Assembly: GCF_947491715.1 (NCBI RefSeq)
Contig: NZ_CANLKR010000005.1
Coordinates: forward strand, 62,001 to 126,000
Length of the DNA stretch: 64,000 nt
Direction: 5' to 3'
Source of the DNA: an uncultured Shewanella sp.
GTDB lineage: Bacteria > Pseudomonadota > Gammaproteobacteria > Enterobacterales > Shewanellaceae
The notes below the pieces were generated by a model that was not told where the DNA came from, ran no database searches, and worked only from the letters and a program-made list of their open reading frames with translations. How positions within the stretch are numbered: position 1 is the first letter of the stretch; every line of letters begins with the position of its first letter. This document shows positions 62,956-64,000 of the stretch, in pieces. The position numbers and the translations under genes were made by a program.

Positions 62956-63549
62956 ATCTAACGATTATTCTTATTAAAAAATGACTATAAGTGCAGCTCG
63001 ATGCCTAACAAGTTCAAGAAACCGTTAACAAGCAGGAGCAGAATGGCTATTCATCCTATCCTAAGGATAATATATAGGACTAATTTATAGCCAGCCATTA
63101 TTAATCAATAACATAATGAAATTTTTAGCCAAGATCAACACTCAGCATTTATCAAATCATGACCTGACTGCTTTTAACGTAATGCCTGCTGTTTATCTTA
63201 AAAAATGAGTAATATTAGGGAAAGTAGTGAATTTTGAAGTGTAAGGCACCGACTCAGTTGGCCTTTTATAATATGAGGCTGAGGTTCGTGGTCTTAACAC
63301 TTAACATATCCCGATATAATTGAGATACACGCTGCGCGCTAGTCTATAGGCATATACTGACAACATTTTGGCAGCACTTTGGAAAAGTGCCGTCGTCGTT
63401 TATCTAAATGTTCGCGATAATTACGCGACTACAACAATCCTGACATATAGGGGTAATATGGTCTTTTGGTTAAACGGAAAGTTCAATACTAATTAAACTT
63501 CTTCTAGGACGTGGCAGAGGCTGGTAATAAATAGCCCTTTATGAATAGC

Positions 63550-63592
63550 AACCTCCAACATCTACTCGTTCATAAAGCTTAGTTGGAGGGTT
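63550..63592. repeat. Stem-loop, degenerate relative of 9262-9301
   Basis: Arms AACCTCCAAC and GTTGGAGGGTT with one bulge, loop about 22 nt. The flanks (GGACGTGGCA upstream) resemble 9205-9300, where the corresponding arms have diverged. Lies 46 bp beyond the stop of the gene at 63638. Confidence 0.55.
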
Positions 63593-63637
63593 TTGAACAT
63601 GCCATTAATGATGGCTGTCTTAGTCAGTTGTTATTAG

Positions 63638-63988
63638 TCAGTTGTTTGATAACTCTATTGTTGCCGCTTGACACACATTAGGCCAAATAGGTGAGAACTT
63701 GTCAGAATAATACCATACGGTTACAGCTTTAGATTGAGCTTGTGCGGATAATAACAAAGAAACAAAAGCAGTGTCTTTACTGTTAACTCCTAAGTAATCA
63801 CATCCATCATGACCTGATGACAACTTAAAAATCATCTCACTTCCTCCTTCTAGAACAGAAGTGTTATATTCAGACGTCACTCTAATTGTCGTTACTATCC
63901 CAGAGCCTGAAATTTTCATTGTTGCCGCGCTGACAAACAGTGGCAAAGAGATTAAGAATGCCGTTAAAACCAAATGGAACTGTCTCAT
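63638..63988 (-). CDS. Small exported protein, unknown (116 aa)
   Basis: 116 residues. Signal peptide MRQFHLVLTAFLISLPLFVSA. Mature part ATMKISGSGIVTTIRVTSEY, FKLSSGHDGCDYLGVNSKDT, SLLLSAQAQSKAVTVWYYSD and CQAATIEL, with two cysteines likely forming a disulfide. The pattern of strands and disulfide resembles small OB-fold or B-subunit-type secreted proteins, but I do not recognise the family. Cassette-like size and setting. Confidence 0.6.
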   Translation of the reverse strand: MRQFHLVLTAFLISLPLFVSAATMKISGSGIVTTIRVTSEYNTSVLEGGSEMIFKLSSGHDGCDYLGVNSKDTAFVSLLLSAQAQSKAVTVWYYSDKFSPIWPNVCQAATIELSNN

Positions 63989-64000
63989 GATATTTATCTC

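Larger units (their letters stand above)
62688..63637. other. Intergenic region with IS66 remnant
   Basis: About 950 bp. 62702-62955 is a broken IS66 transposase start. 63003 onward has GCCTAACAAGTTCAAGAAACC, like the start of an attC, without a matching right end. A hairpin GCACTTT/AAAGTGC at about 63375 and the 63550-63592 stem-loop are the only other structures. No gene seen; a 30-codon frame at 63117 is not supported. Confidence 0.5.

Noticed and set aside
63003..63045. Second attC site beginning GCCTAACAAGTTCAAG
   Set aside because: The left core looks right but no matching GTTRRRY right core and stem were found within 150 bp.

Overview
The window looks like the chromosome of a marine gammaproteobacterium. 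It is A+T-rich, with Shewanella/Vibrio-type gene content, a chromosomal-integron type attC site, and IS3 and IS66 relics. I cannot name the species. Apart from one G+C-rich gene near the right end, base composition is fairly even.

Layout. 1-4.7 kb: myo-inositol catabolism (start of a Gfo/Idh/MocA dehydrogenase, iolD, iolE) divergent from an inositol/sugar:H+ symporter. 5.0-7.0 kb: a translationally coupled flavoprotein/SRPBCC pair. 7-17.5 kb: accessory genes (collagen-like lipoprotein, AbiGi-like protein, DUF2846 lipoprotein, secreted helical-repeat protein, exported alpha/beta hydrolase with a beta-helix-like tail, frameshifted peptidase S51-like gene, LysR/SRPBCC divergent pair), separated by intergenic repeats. 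17.6-19.5 kb: four tandem paralogous small exported proteins. 19.5-48.4 kb: one minus-strand operon of about 29 kb for an extracellular contractile injection system (eCIS). 48.9-54 kb: glycosyltransferase/YdjC deacetylase pair, LysR/SDR divergent pair, bile-acid:Na+ symporter-family transporter, alcohol dehydrogenase remnant. 54-64 kb: Ca-motif repeat lipoprotein, integron-type cassettes with an attC, GNAT and methyltransferase genes, IS3 and IS66 relics flanking a G+C-rich FAD monooxygenase, and a small secreted protein.

How the eCIS works together. In transcription order the operon encodes sheath (split into two ORFs), tube, T4-type baseplate/Zn-ribbon protein, a 1167-residue low-complexity protein, DUF4255 cap, AAA+ ATPase, a 109-residue protein, tube-baseplate adaptor, a LysM/gp53-like small protein, gpD-like hub, gp5/VgrG-like spike, gp25, two baseplate-J-type wedge proteins (one carrying BNR repeats), a tail-protein-I-like protein, a DUF6519/LamG/kelch fibre or tip protein, and a DUF4157 protein that is the likely cargo. 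There are no capsid, terminase, lysis or integrase genes, so this is not a prophage. There is no T6SS membrane complex.

Most unusual observation. Four gene junctions in the operon carry tandem duplications of the junction itself. These create nine overlapping minigenes of 30-71 codons. Each starts with the N-terminus of the downstream gene; in eight the tail derives from the C-terminus of the upstream gene, and in one (D1) that tail is read out of frame. All stay open, with stop/start overlaps. Second is the sheath split: the two ORFs overlap by ATGA with a strong Shine-Dalgarno, and a stop codon in the second frame rules out a simple homopolymer error.
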